From NCBI RefSeq assembly GCF_009930815.1, contig NZ_CP022222.1, forward strand, positions 6,738,501 to 6,802,500: 64,000 nucleotides of DNA. Reading direction: 5' to 3'. The stretch is from Bradyrhizobium sp. CCBAU 051011 (GTDB lineage Bacteria > Pseudomonadota > Alphaproteobacteria > Rhizobiales > Xanthobacteraceae). This document shows, piece by piece, positions 33,137 through 40,886 of the stretch. The position numbers were made by a program, and so were the translations under genes. The notes below the pieces were generated by a model, which was given only the letters and a program-made list of their open reading frames with translations, was not told the origin of the DNA and made no database searches. Each line of letters begins with the position of its first letter. Position 1 is the stretch's first letter.

Positions 33137-33140
33137 CTAG
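32173..33140 (+). pseudogene. IS481 transposase, frameshifted near the start
   Basis: The original ATG at 32173 is followed by one deleted C in the run after GACA, so that frame no longer reads the transposase. From the in-frame ATG at 32220 the remaining 306 residues are identical to copy 1. A product lacking the first 16 residues could still be made because all helix-turn-helix and DDE motifs remain. It is therefore broken or N-terminally trimmed; which one is not decidable from sequence. Confidence 0.75.
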
Positions 33141-33155
33141 CTGCGCGGCCCGACG

Positions 33156-33923
33156 TCAGCGCTGCGCCGCTTGCCACGCCAGCAATCTGTGTTCCGCCAG
33201 CGACATTGCCACCGACGTTACATAGCCCGTTACCCCCAGCAGGATGACACCGGCGAACAGGTCGGCTGACCGGAACGCGCGGGCCGATAGCAGCACCCAG
33301 TGGCCGAGGCCGTCGAGGCCGGCCAGGATTTCGCAGACCACCGAGAGGATGAGCGCGACCGTCAGGCTGAGGCGCATGCCGGCGAGGATGTCGGGGCTGG
33401 CCGAGGGCAGGGCGATCTTGAAGATCACCGCAAGCCGCGACATCTGCAGCGACCGCGCGACCTCGTAGAGCCGGGGCTCGACCGCCGCAAAACCGTGGAT
33501 GGTCGCGAGCATGATCGGCCAGATCGCGCCGAAGGAGATCACGAACAGCGCCATCGCCTGCGTCAGCCCGAGCATGGCGATCGCAACCGGAATGATCGCG
33601 GAGACCGGCAGCGGCCGCAAGAATTCCAGCGAGGGCGCGACATAGGTCCGCATCGTCCGAGACGAGCCGATGATCGCGCCGATCGCGATGCCGGCGATAG
33701 AGGCGAGAAGCCAGCCATAGGCCATGTGTTCGAGCGTGCCGGCGAGCTTGCTCCAGAGATCGCCGGAGGAAAATCCCCGCACCAGCGACGCCCAGGCCCT
33801 GTCAGGCCCCGGCAGGAATACCGGCGAGACCAGTTTCAGATTGGCGATCAATTGCCATAGCCCGATGAAGCCGGCCGCAACCGCAAAGCTTGCCACCCGC
33901 CAGAGGATTGCGCCGCGATTCAT
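33156..33923 (-). CDS. ABC transporter permease (SsuC/TauC type)
   Basis: This 255-residue membrane permease has about six helices and the BPD_transp_1 EAA loop ARSLQMSRLAVIFKIALPSA, which docks the ATPase. It is one of two permeases of the importer and overlaps the other by four bases. It is the last gene of a five-gene minus-strand operon; its stop lies 16 bases from the IS pair. The family imports small organic anions such as sulfonates, nitrate, pyrimidine precursors or aromatics. Confidence 0.88.
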   Translation of the reverse strand: MNRGAILWRVASFAVAAGFIGLWQLIANLKLVSPVFLPGPDRAWASLVRGFSSGDLWSKLAGTLEHMAYGWLLASIAGIAIGAIIGSSRTMRTYVAPSLEFLRPLPVSAIIPVAIAMLGLTQAMALFVISFGAIWPIMLATIHGFAAVEPRLYEVARSLQMSRLAVIFKIALPSASPDILAGMRLSLTVALILSVVCEILAGLDGLGHWVLLSARAFRSADLFAGVILLGVTGYVTSVAMSLAEHRLLAWQAAQR

Positions 33924-34684
33924 CTGCCGTCCCCACTCAAGGCAGCCCGGCCGAACAGGCGGTTCTGCGCGACGACCAGGAGGACATTCAGCGCGTATCC
34001 GATGGCGCCGATCCAGACCAGATAGGCCAGCATCAGGTCCGGGCGCAGCGCCTGCTGCGCCAGCATGATACCGGCGCCGAGGCCGAGCGGATTGATGGCG
34101 ATTTCGACCGTGACGGCGACGATCAGCGCGATGCCGGCCGACAGGCGGAAAGCGACGAAGATCCGCGGCAGCGCCGCCGGGATGATGATCTTCCAGACCC
34201 GTTGCGCCGGCGGCAGCCGCAGCGCCCGCGCCACTTCCATCAGCCGCGGCTCGATGCTGCGTACCGCCGCGCGCGAAAGGATCAGGACCGGCCAGACGCA
34301 GGCAAACGCGACGATCACGATTTCCATGCGGTAGCCGAAGCCGAGCGCGATCAGCGCAATCGGCAACAGCGCAATCGAGGGGATCGGGCGGATCGCCTCG
34401 ACGGTCACTTCCATCAGGCGGTTCAAGGTGTCCGAAATCCCGAATGCAATGCCGAAGGCCAGGCCGATGATGGTACCGATCGCAAGCCCGGCGAAAGCCG
34501 AAAACAGCGTGTCGCGCGTCGCCGCCAGGATGGAGAGGTCGGCGAAGGCGCCGAATAGCGCCATCAGGATATCGCTCGGCGGCGCAAGACTATCACTCTG
34601 CAGATGCGTGGCACGGGCCCAGAGCTCGAACGCTGCCAGCACGGCGAGCGGCAGCGCCAGCGCCTTGGCGGAATTCGCCGTCAC
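33920..34684 (-). CDS. ABC transporter permease (SsuC/TauC type)
   Basis: The second permease, 254 residues, has the EAA loop ARALRLPPAQRVWKIIIPAA and six predicted helices. It overlaps the ATPase gene upstream and the other permease downstream by four bases each (ATGA), a sign of tight translational coupling. Two distinct permeases suggest a heterodimeric channel. Confidence 0.88.
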   Translation of the reverse strand: MTANSAKALALPLAVLAAFELWARATHLQSDSLAPPSDILMALFGAFADLSILAATRDTLFSAFAGLAIGTIIGLAFGIAFGISDTLNRLMEVTVEAIRPIPSIALLPIALIALGFGYRMEIVIVAFACVWPVLILSRAAVRSIEPRLMEVARALRLPPAQRVWKIIIPAALPRIFVAFRLSAGIALIVAVTVEIAINPLGLGAGIMLAQQALRPDLMLAYLVWIGAIGYALNVLLVVAQNRLFGRAALSGDGR

Positions 34685-35484
34685 TGCTCGGTCGCCTTGA
34701 TGAAGTCGAACAATTGTCGGCGCAGCCGCAAAAATTCCGGATGCTCGCGGGTCGATAGCTGGTCGCGCGGCCGCGGCAGGTTGACCGCCAGTTCGATGCC
34801 GATTCGTCCCGGATGCGGCAGCAGGCCGATGACGCGGTCGCCGAGATAGATCGCTTCATCGAGGTCGTGGGTCACGAAGATCACGGTGGCGCCGCTGGCC
34901 GCCACCAGCGACAGCACCTCGTCCTGCAAACCCTGCCGCGTCATCGCGTCCAGCGCGCCGAACGGCTCGTCCATCAGCAGCGTCTTCGGCTCCTGCGCGA
35001 GACAGCGGGCGATCTGCAGGCGCTGCTGCATGCCGCCGGACATTTCCGACGGATATTTTCCGGCGTGGCCGGGCAGGCCGACGGTGCGCAGCAACTCCTC
35101 GATGCGGGCCGGGCGCTCGGCCGACGGCATGCCGGCTGCTTCCAGCGCCAGCGAGACATTGCCGGCTGCGGTGCGCCACGGCAGCAACGCCTTGCCGTAA
35201 TCCTGGAACACGATCGCGATCTCGCGGCGCGGCTCGCGCATCGGCTGGCCGTCGAAATTCACTCTTCCGCTGGTCGGCTGGTAGAGACCGGCGGCGAGAC
35301 GCAGCGCCGTGGTCTTGCCGCAGCCGGAAGCGCCGACGATGCAGACGAATTCGCCGGGCTGCACACTCAGGCTCAGATTCTCGATGATGGTCTTGCCGCC
35401 AAGCTGCAGCGTGACCGCATCAAAGCTGATTTGCGGCGCAGGCGTGCCGGGGGCGGCGTCGAGGCGTTTTGCGGCGCTTGCCAT
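34681..35484 (-). CDS. ABC transporter ATP-binding protein (SsuB/TauB type)
   Basis: This 267-residue ATPase has Walker A VGASGCGKTTALRLA (~52-66), Q-loop FQDYGKALLPW, signature MSGGMQQRLQIARCLA, Walker B TLLMDEPFGALD and the switch histidine in VIFVTHDLDEAIYLGD. It energises the two permeases encoded just downstream. The order on the minus strand is binding protein, GntR regulator, ATPase, permease, permease. Confidence 0.92.
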   Translation of the reverse strand: MASAAKRLDAAPGTPAPQISFDAVTLQLGGKTIIENLSLSVQPGEFVCIVGASGCGKTTALRLAAGLYQPTSGRVNFDGQPMREPRREIAIVFQDYGKALLPWRTAAGNVSLALEAAGMPSAERPARIEELLRTVGLPGHAGKYPSEMSGGMQQRLQIARCLAQEPKTLLMDEPFGALDAMTRQGLQDEVLSLVAASGATVIFVTHDLDEAIYLGDRVIGLLPHPGRIGIELAVNLPRPRDQLSTREHPEFLRLRRQLFDFIKATEQ

Positions 35485-35487
35485 GGT

Positions 35488-36186
35488 TCAGCTCTCGCTG
35501 CCGGGAGGATAGACGAAATTGAGGGTCGAGCGCAGATGCGCTTCCAGCATGGCCTGGGAGCCGGGGATGTCGCGCGCGATGATCCGATCAGCCAGCAATT
35601 GATGGGCGCGGACGAACTTCTTGCCGCTGTCGACGGAGCGCATCATCACGCGCCGATAGCGATAGGCCTGATCGTAGAGATCGGAATGGGCCGCCAGCAG
35701 GCGTCTGGAGCCGCAGGCCGCCAATAGCGCGGTGTGAAAGCCCTTGTGCAGGCGGTCGAAATCCTCGGCGCCTTCGCGGAATTCATCGCCGGTGCGCTCG
35801 ATATGGCGGCGCATCTGGTGCAGCGCGCTGACGATGCCGGCCTCCCAGGCATCATCGCCGTTGACGATCGCGAGCCTGATGGCTTCGACCTCGACCGCCG
35901 TGCGCATGGTGGTGATATCAAGCAAATCCTCCCGGCTGATGTCGGCGACGCGAAAGCCGCGCTGCCCGATGCCGACGATCAGCCCCCGCGACATCAGACG
36001 CGACAGGCCCTCGCGGAGCGGCGTCGCGCCGATCTCGTAGCGCTGCACGAGATCGACGATGCCGAGGCGCGACCCCGGCGCCAGGTGACCGGCGAGGATG
36101 TCCTGCTCGACCAGCAGCGCCGCGCGCTCGCTCAAGGTGGCGGCTTCGGTCACCGGTCGGGTCGTTTGGCGGTCGGAAGCCGGCAT
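35488..36186 (-). CDS. GntR family regulator, FadR/FCD subfamily
   Basis: The 232-residue protein has an N-terminal winged helix (LAPGSRLGIVDLVQRYEIGA, then TPLREGLSRLMSRGLI) and an all-helical FCD effector domain (EAEDFDRLHKGFHTALLAAC-type segment, with histidines for metal and carboxylate ligand). It lies inside the transporter operon, 3 bases upstream of the ATPase gene. It probably senses the imported compound or a metabolite and controls both this operon and the divergent catabolic genes. Confidence 0.88.
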   Translation of the reverse strand: MPASDRQTTRPVTEAATLSERAALLVEQDILAGHLAPGSRLGIVDLVQRYEIGATPLREGLSRLMSRGLIVGIGQRGFRVADISREDLLDITTMRTAVEVEAIRLAIVNGDDAWEAGIVSALHQMRRHIERTGDEFREGAEDFDRLHKGFHTALLAACGSRRLLAAHSDLYDQAYRYRRVMMRSVDSGKKFVRAHQLLADRIIARDIPGSQAMLEAHLRSTLNFVYPPGSES

Positions 36187-36196
36187 CGGCAGTCCC

Positions 36197-37120
36197 TTAC
36201 TTCAGCACCAGCTTCGAGGTGTCGAGCTTGGATTGCAGCATTTTCTGCGTCGACATCACCTCGATCCACCAGGCGAGCTGTTCAGGCTTGAGCGTCGGTT
36301 CGGAGCGGTTCGGCGGCGTTGCCTTGACCAGCTCGATCGGCTGCTTGGTGAATTTTGCAATCGAATTCGACGCCTTTTCGCGATCATTGTTGACGATGAC
36401 GGCGGACTCAGTGAGCGCTTCGCGGAATTTCTTGATCGCCGCGGCGTTCTTCTCTGCCCATTCGCGCGACGCCGCGTAGAAGATGATCGGATCGGTGCGC
36501 GCCAGTTCGACCGCATAGCGTGCGCCGACCGAGCCCAGCCCGGCATTGGTCATGCGGGTCACAAACGGTTCGGCTGTCAGCACGGCATCGACACCGCCCG
36601 ACTTGATGATGTCGGCCATGGTCGGGAAGGTGACCTCGACGAAATTCACGCCCTTGGGATCGACGCCTTTCTCCACGAGCCATTTCACGAACAGCACGTG
36701 CAGGAAGGCGTTGAGGCCGGGCGCGCCGACTTTCTTGCCAACGAAGTCCTTCGGCTCCTTGATGGTGATGCCGTTGCGGACGAAGGCGGTGATATTGCCG
36801 TTCGATACCGGGCTCATGACGGTGGCTCCCGCGATGGCGACGAGATCGAGCCCGCCGTCGACAGCCTGCAGGAACACCGTCGAGGTCGGCCCGCCGATCT
36901 GAATCGAATTCGACAGGATCGCCGCCGGGATGTTCGAGTTGATGCCGATCGGCGTCATCTCGACCTCGAGCCCGTGCTTTTTGAAGATACCTTCGTCGAT
37001 CGCGATCATGGCCGAGGCGCAGTCCGAGGTCGCCGTGCAGCCAACCTGGATCCTGGCTTGCGCAAAGGCGGTGCCGGTCAGCGCCACGCTGACCGTAAGG
37101 GCGGCAAGGACCTTCTTCAC
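36197..37120 (-). CDS. ABC transporter substrate-binding protein (NMT1/SsuA-like)
   Basis: The likely start is GTG at 37120 (GGGGAGAATGCC upstream), giving 307 residues with a signal peptide (KKVLAALTVSVALTGTAFAQ). A longer frame to 37561 overlaps the divergent gene and is rejected. The mature protein binds the substrate in the periplasm; IDEGIFKKHGLEVEMTPIG and GADIKSGGVDAVLTAEPF-like segments (ADIIKSGGVDAVLTAEPFV) are typical of NMT1/SsuA-type proteins. First gene of the minus-strand operon. Confidence 0.86.
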   Translation of the reverse strand: MKKVLAALTVSVALTGTAFAQARIQVGCTATSDCASAMIAIDEGIFKKHGLEVEMTPIGINSNIPAAILSNSIQIGGPTSTVFLQAVDGGLDLVAIAGATVMSPVSNGNITAFVRNGITIKEPKDFVGKKVGAPGLNAFLHVLFVKWLVEKGVDPKGVNFVEVTFPTMADIIKSGGVDAVLTAEPFVTRMTNAGLGSVGARYAVELARTDPIIFYAASREWAEKNAAAIKKFREALTESAVIVNNDREKASNSIAKFTKQPIELVKATPPNRSEPTLKPEQLAWWIEVMSTQKMLQSKLDTSKLVLK

Positions 37121-37208
37121 GGCATTCTCCCCATGACACATTTTTCTGTCTTGTTTATCGATATTTTTTTTGATCATATATTTCGACAGAAAACAAGAGG
37201 TGCGTCCA

Positions 37209-38192
37209 GTGAAACTCGCGACATTCAAATCCGGCGGCCAGGAAAAGATCGGAATCGTGCATGGAGGCGATACGCGCCTTTTCGACCTCACAGCCGCCGC
37301 CCGCCGAAGCGGAAGCGCCAACCCGGCGTTTGCCTCGATGCTGGCATTGATCGATACCGGAGACGCCGCGCTCGAAGCGGCAGCAGCGGCGTTCGATAAG
37401 CATGGCAAGGACGAGAGCTTGTCGATACCGGTGGCGACGGCGGAAATCCTTGCGCCGATCCCCGAGCCGCGGCAGATGCGCGACGGCATGTCGTTCCCGC
37501 TGCACATCCTGCAGGCCCCGCGCGGGCAGCTCAAGCTCGCCGCGCGCGCCAAAGGCGACATGGCCGAACTGGCGCGGATCGAGGCCGAGCCGCTGGGCGA
37601 GCTGCCGGAGGTCTATCGCAAGCAGCCGATCTACTACATCACCAACCGTTTCAGCGTTCGCGGCACCAACACGACCGTGAAATGGCCACGCTACAGTCAG
37701 GTGATGGACTACGAGCTCGAGTTCGGCATCGTCACCAGGAACAAGGGCGCCAACATTACGGCGGCCAAGGCCAAGGATCACATCTTCGGCTACACCATCT
37801 TCAACGACTTTTCCGCGCGCGATGCCCAACGCATCGAAATGGAAGGGCGGCTCGGACCGGCGAAAGGCAAGAGTTTCGACGGCGGCAACGTGATGGGGCC
37901 GTGGATCGTCACGCCGGACGAGATCGGCGATCCCTATAAATTGAAGATGGAAGCGCGCGTCAACGGAGAGAGGCGCTCGCAAGGGGTCAGCGAAGGCATG
38001 CTATTCTCGTTCGAGGAGATCATCGCCCATGTCAGCAAGGATGAAACCCTGATGCCCGGCGAGTTCATCGGATCCGGCACTGTCGGCAATGGCTGCGGCC
38101 TCGAACTCGGCTGGTATCTCGAGCACGGCGATACGATCGAGCTCGAGATCGAAAAGATCGGCATTTTGAAGAACCGGGTCGAGCGGCAATAG
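37209..38192 (+). CDS. Fumarylacetoacetate hydrolase family protein
   Basis: From GTG at 37209 (GAGGTG upstream) the product is 327 residues. The FAH fold shows MDYELEFGIVTRNKGANIT (the first metal-binding glutamates), FGYTIFNDFSARDAQRIEME, KSFDGGNVMGPWIVTPDEIG and GTVGNGCGLELGWYLEHGD. Family members hydrolyse C-C bonds of acylpyruvates or decarboxylate/isomerise ring-cleavage products. Divergence from the ABC importer, with two hydrolase genes downstream, suggests an aromatic or cyclic substrate pathway (inference). Confidence 0.88.
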   Translation: MKLATFKSGGQEKIGIVHGGDTRLFDLTAAARRSGSANPAFASMLALIDTGDAALEAAAAAFDKHGKDESLSIPVATAEILAPIPEPRQMRDGMSFPLHILQAPRGQLKLAARAKGDMAELARIEAEPLGELPEVYRKQPIYYITNRFSVRGTNTTVKWPRYSQVMDYELEFGIVTRNKGANITAAKAKDHIFGYTIFNDFSARDAQRIEMEGRLGPAKGKSFDGGNVMGPWIVTPDEIGDPYKLKMEARVNGERRSQGVSEGMLFSFEEIIAHVSKDETLMPGEFIGSGTVGNGCGLELGWYLEHGDTIELEIEKIGILKNRVERQ

Positions 38193-38242
38193 TCTGTTCC
38201 GGCGACGCTAACCAAAAAGAACATCAAGCCTTAGGAAACGCC

Positions 38243-39019
38243 ATGACGCGCAAACTGATCGACATCTCCGTTCCCCTGCAAAACGACGTGCCGGCCGATC
38301 CGCCCGGCAATCACCCGACCATCCAGTACATCGATCACCAGCAGGGCCTGCCGCGCATGCTGCAGTTCTTCGACGGGCTGAAGGCGGAAGATCTGCCTGA
38401 CGGCCAGGGCTGGGCAGTGGAGCAGGTATCGCTCTCCACCCATAACGGCACGCATCTCGATGCGCCCTGGCACTTCCATCCCACCATGAACCGCGGCGAG
38501 CGTTCATGGACCATCGACGAGGTGCCGCTGGAATGGTGTTTTCAGCCGGGCGTGAAGCTCGACTTCCGGCATTTGCCTGATGGCTATGTCGCGACCGCCA
38601 AGGATGTTGAAGCCGAACTCAAGCGCATCGGTCATACGTTGTCGCCGCTGGAGATCGTGGTGGTCAACACCAGCGCTGGTGCCAAATACGGAAGGCCCGA
38701 TTACGTCGCCTCCGGCTGCGGCATGGGCTACGAGGCGACGATGTATCTCCTGGAGCGCGGCGTGCGGCTGACCGGCATCGACGGCTGGAGCTGGGACGCG
38801 CCGTTCGTCTACACGGCAAAGAAATATGCCGAGACCAAAGACGCCAGCCTGATCTGGGAAGGCCACAAGGCCGGCCGCCATATCGGCTATTGCCACCTCG
38901 AAAAGCTGCACCATCTCGAGCAACTGCCCTCGACCGGGTTCATGGTGTCGTGCTTCCCGGTGAAGATCGAGCGCGCCTCGGCCGGCTGGACCCGGGCGGT
39001 CGCCATTCTCGACGGCTGA
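38243..39019 (+). CDS. Cyclase family protein (kynurenine formamidase / isatin hydrolase fold)
   Basis: This 258-residue metal-dependent hydrolase has the cyclase signature STHNGTHLDAPWHFHP (HxGTHxDxPxH, residues ~70-82), metal ligands H, D and H. A conserved later region runs GIDGWSWDAPFVYTAKKYAE. Relatives include kynurenine formamidase, isatin hydrolase and polyketide cyclases; most open amide or lactone bonds. RBS AGGAAA precedes the ATG. It lies 50 bases after the FAH gene in the same direction. Confidence 0.87.
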   Translation: MTRKLIDISVPLQNDVPADPPGNHPTIQYIDHQQGLPRMLQFFDGLKAEDLPDGQGWAVEQVSLSTHNGTHLDAPWHFHPTMNRGERSWTIDEVPLEWCFQPGVKLDFRHLPDGYVATAKDVEAELKRIGHTLSPLEIVVVNTSAGAKYGRPDYVASGCGMGYEATMYLLERGVRLTGIDGWSWDAPFVYTAKKYAETKDASLIWEGHKAGRHIGYCHLEKLHHLEQLPSTGFMVSCFPVKIERASAGWTRAVAILDG

Positions 39020-39059
39020 AGGTTTACGCAACAACAAACAAAAAACCGGGAGAGAACGA

Positions 39060-40157
39060 ATGACGGATTTGCGCGCGCCGCGTTTGCGGGGATGCTTCTG
39101 CTGTGGTCCAGCAACTCCGTCGCTCTTTACGCCCAGCCGGCGCGGCTTCATGCTCGGTGCCGGCGCGCTGGCCTTGACCGCTGCCATGGGACGCGGCGGC
39201 GCCGACGCACAAACCGCCGACGGAAAACCGTTCCGAATTGACGTCCATCATCATCTATCGCCGCCGACCTATGTGACGGCGTCGAACGATGCGGGTTTTG
39301 GCGATCCGCTGATGAAGAACTGGACGATCGAGAAATCGCTGACTGACATGGACAAGGCCGGCATCGCCACCTCGATGCTCTCAGTCACCACGCCGGCGGT
39401 CAATTTCACCAAGGGCGACACCGCGCGAAAGCTCTGCCGCGAGTCGAACGAGTATGCCGCGAAACTGGTTGCCGATTATCCCGGGCGCTTCGGCAATTTC
39501 GCGATGCTGCCGCTCACCGACGCCGAAGGCAGCCTGCGCGAGCTGACATATGCGCTCGATACGCTCAAGGCCGATGGAATCGCCTTGATGACGAGCTATG
39601 GCGACAAGTGGCTTGGCGATCCGCTGTTCCTGCCGGTGATGGAGGAGCTCAATCGGCGCAAGACGCTGGTCTACACCCATCCGACGGCGGCCAATTGCTG
39701 CGCGAATCTGGTGCCGACGCAGCCGCCCGTCATAATCGAGTTCGGCACCGACACGACGCGCACCATCGCCGACATCGTCTTTTCCGGCAATGCGCGGCGG
39801 TTTCCCGATATTCGCTGGATCTTCTCGCATGCGGGCGGAACGATGCCGTTTCTGATCGAGCGCTTCGTCCGGCATCCGCTGCTGGCGCCGAAGGCCAAGG
39901 AGACCGTGCCTGATGGCACGCTCGCGGAGCTCAAGCGCTTCTTCTACGACACTGCCCAGACCTCCAACCGCGGTTCGATGTCGGCGCTGGCGGCCATCAT
40001 CCCGCCGTCGCAGATCGTGTTCGGGACGGATTTCCCGTACCGCACCGGCAGCGATCATGTGAAAGGATTGCGCGAGGCAGGCGTGTTCACGGACGAACAG
40101 GTCGCGTCGATCGAGCGTGGCAACGCGCTTAAATTGATTCCGCGGCTTGCAAGTTAG
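39060..40157 (+). CDS. Amidohydrolase family protein (ACMSD-like), predicted Tat-exported
   Basis: This 365-residue TIM-barrel hydrolase has metal ligands in FRIDVHHHLSPP (HxH, residues ~59-70) and further ones in YTHPTAANCC, IFSHAGGTMPFLIERF and VFGTDFPYRTGSDH. This pattern is found in 2-amino-3-carboxymuconate-semialdehyde decarboxylase-like amidohydrolases. An N-terminal twin-arginine-like segment (SRRGFMLGAGALALTAAM) starts about residue 26, so it may be exported folded. GGGAGAG precedes the ATG. It is the third gene of the catabolic unit. Confidence 0.85.
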   Translation: MTDLRAPRLRGCFCCGPATPSLFTPSRRGFMLGAGALALTAAMGRGGADAQTADGKPFRIDVHHHLSPPTYVTASNDAGFGDPLMKNWTIEKSLTDMDKAGIATSMLSVTTPAVNFTKGDTARKLCRESNEYAAKLVADYPGRFGNFAMLPLTDAEGSLRELTYALDTLKADGIALMTSYGDKWLGDPLFLPVMEELNRRKTLVYTHPTAANCCANLVPTQPPVIIEFGTDTTRTIADIVFSGNARRFPDIRWIFSHAGGTMPFLIERFVRHPLLAPKAKETVPDGTLAELKRFFYDTAQTSNRGSMSALAAIIPPSQIVFGTDFPYRTGSDHVKGLREAGVFTDEQVASIERGNALKLIPRLAS

Positions 40158-40191
40158 GTCGGGCACGGCCAACGCTGCCAGAATCGATTAC

Positions 40192-40224
40192 CCAAAAGAA
40201 AAAGGCGTGCCGGTCGGCACGCCT
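40192..40224 (-). terminator. Intrinsic terminator of the Gly/Tyr/Arg-rich protein gene
   Basis: On the minus strand AGGCGTGCCG and CGGCACGCCT are perfect 10-bp arms followed by TTTTTCTTTT. It lies 46 bases after the stop at 40270, and on the plus strand may also act on the catabolic genes. Confidence 0.8.
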
Positions 40225-40269
40225 GATTCCCAGCATGATCGCGTCTGATCTGACAGCGATCGATCTATG

Positions 40270-40548
40270 TCACCACCTGCAGACGCGAACGCCGTAGGGA
40301 TTCCACCAGCAGCGGGGACCGCCGCCATAGAAGCCATAGCCTCGGCCGTAATAGCCTCGGCCGCCGCGATAGAAGCCACGACCGCCGCGATAAAAGCCAC
40401 GGCCACCGCGATAGCCGCGGCCGCCGCGATAGGCCTGCGCGGACGTCGTTGTCCCGCCCACCAGAATGGCAGAGGTGCTGGCCACATAGACGAACAACAG
40501 GGCCAGTGCTGCAAGGCAGCGGGTCAGGATATTATAGCGTTTAGCCAT
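40270..40548 (-). CDS. Exported Gly/Arg/Tyr-rich repeat protein
   Basis: The 92-residue protein has a signal-like N-terminus (CLAALALLFVYVASTSAILV) followed by tandem YRGGRGFYRGGRGFYRGGRG-type repeats of five to seven residues and a C-terminal cysteine/tryptophan cap (RCWWNPYGVRVCRW). Such YRG-rich small secreted proteins recur in Bradyrhizobium. The DNA repeat makes copy-number slippage likely. Function unknown; surface or envelope location is inferred. Confidence 0.75.
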   Translation of the reverse strand: MAKRYNILTRCLAALALLFVYVASTSAILVGGTTTSAQAYRGGRGYRGGRGFYRGGRGFYRGGRGYYGRGYGFYGGGPRCWWNPYGVRVCRW

Positions 40549-40886
40549 ACGAGGATCTCCCGGTCACTTCCGAACATCTGAACTTCTGTACTAGCTCACT
40601 TAGACGCGTGAGAAAGCCTTCGGTTCGGATGCGCTAAGACAATATTTTCACTAAGGTTCTTTCGGGCTTTTGGGACTTTATTAAGAAGGGCAGGTAAGGT
40701 CAAGTTACGGCCGATCTGTCGCGGCTTCTTGCGCCGTTCATCTATCTGAATACTGGATGAACACTTGGGATTGTGCACTGCAGGAACTTAGAATTCTGAA
40801 AAAATTCCGCGAGGCCACGCCAACAACTTGATGTCGACACGATCTCCATTTTTCAGCGCAAGATGATCCTCTCCTAACGAGTACCC
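40549..40886. other. Divergent intergenic region
   Basis: This 338-bp AT-richer stretch separates the Gly-rich protein gene from the carbamoyltransferase gene and must hold both promoters. No palindrome or recognisable activator box stood out. A short minus-strand frame at 40596-40778 has no coding features. Confidence 0.5.

Noticed and set aside
36098..37399. 433-codon plus-strand frame
   Set aside because: It covers the substrate-binding protein gene in antisense and runs into the FAH gene; no domain is recognisable.
40270..40548. CRISPR-like short repeats
   Set aside because: The repeats are in-frame Gly/Arg/Tyr codons inside a gene, without unique spacers.
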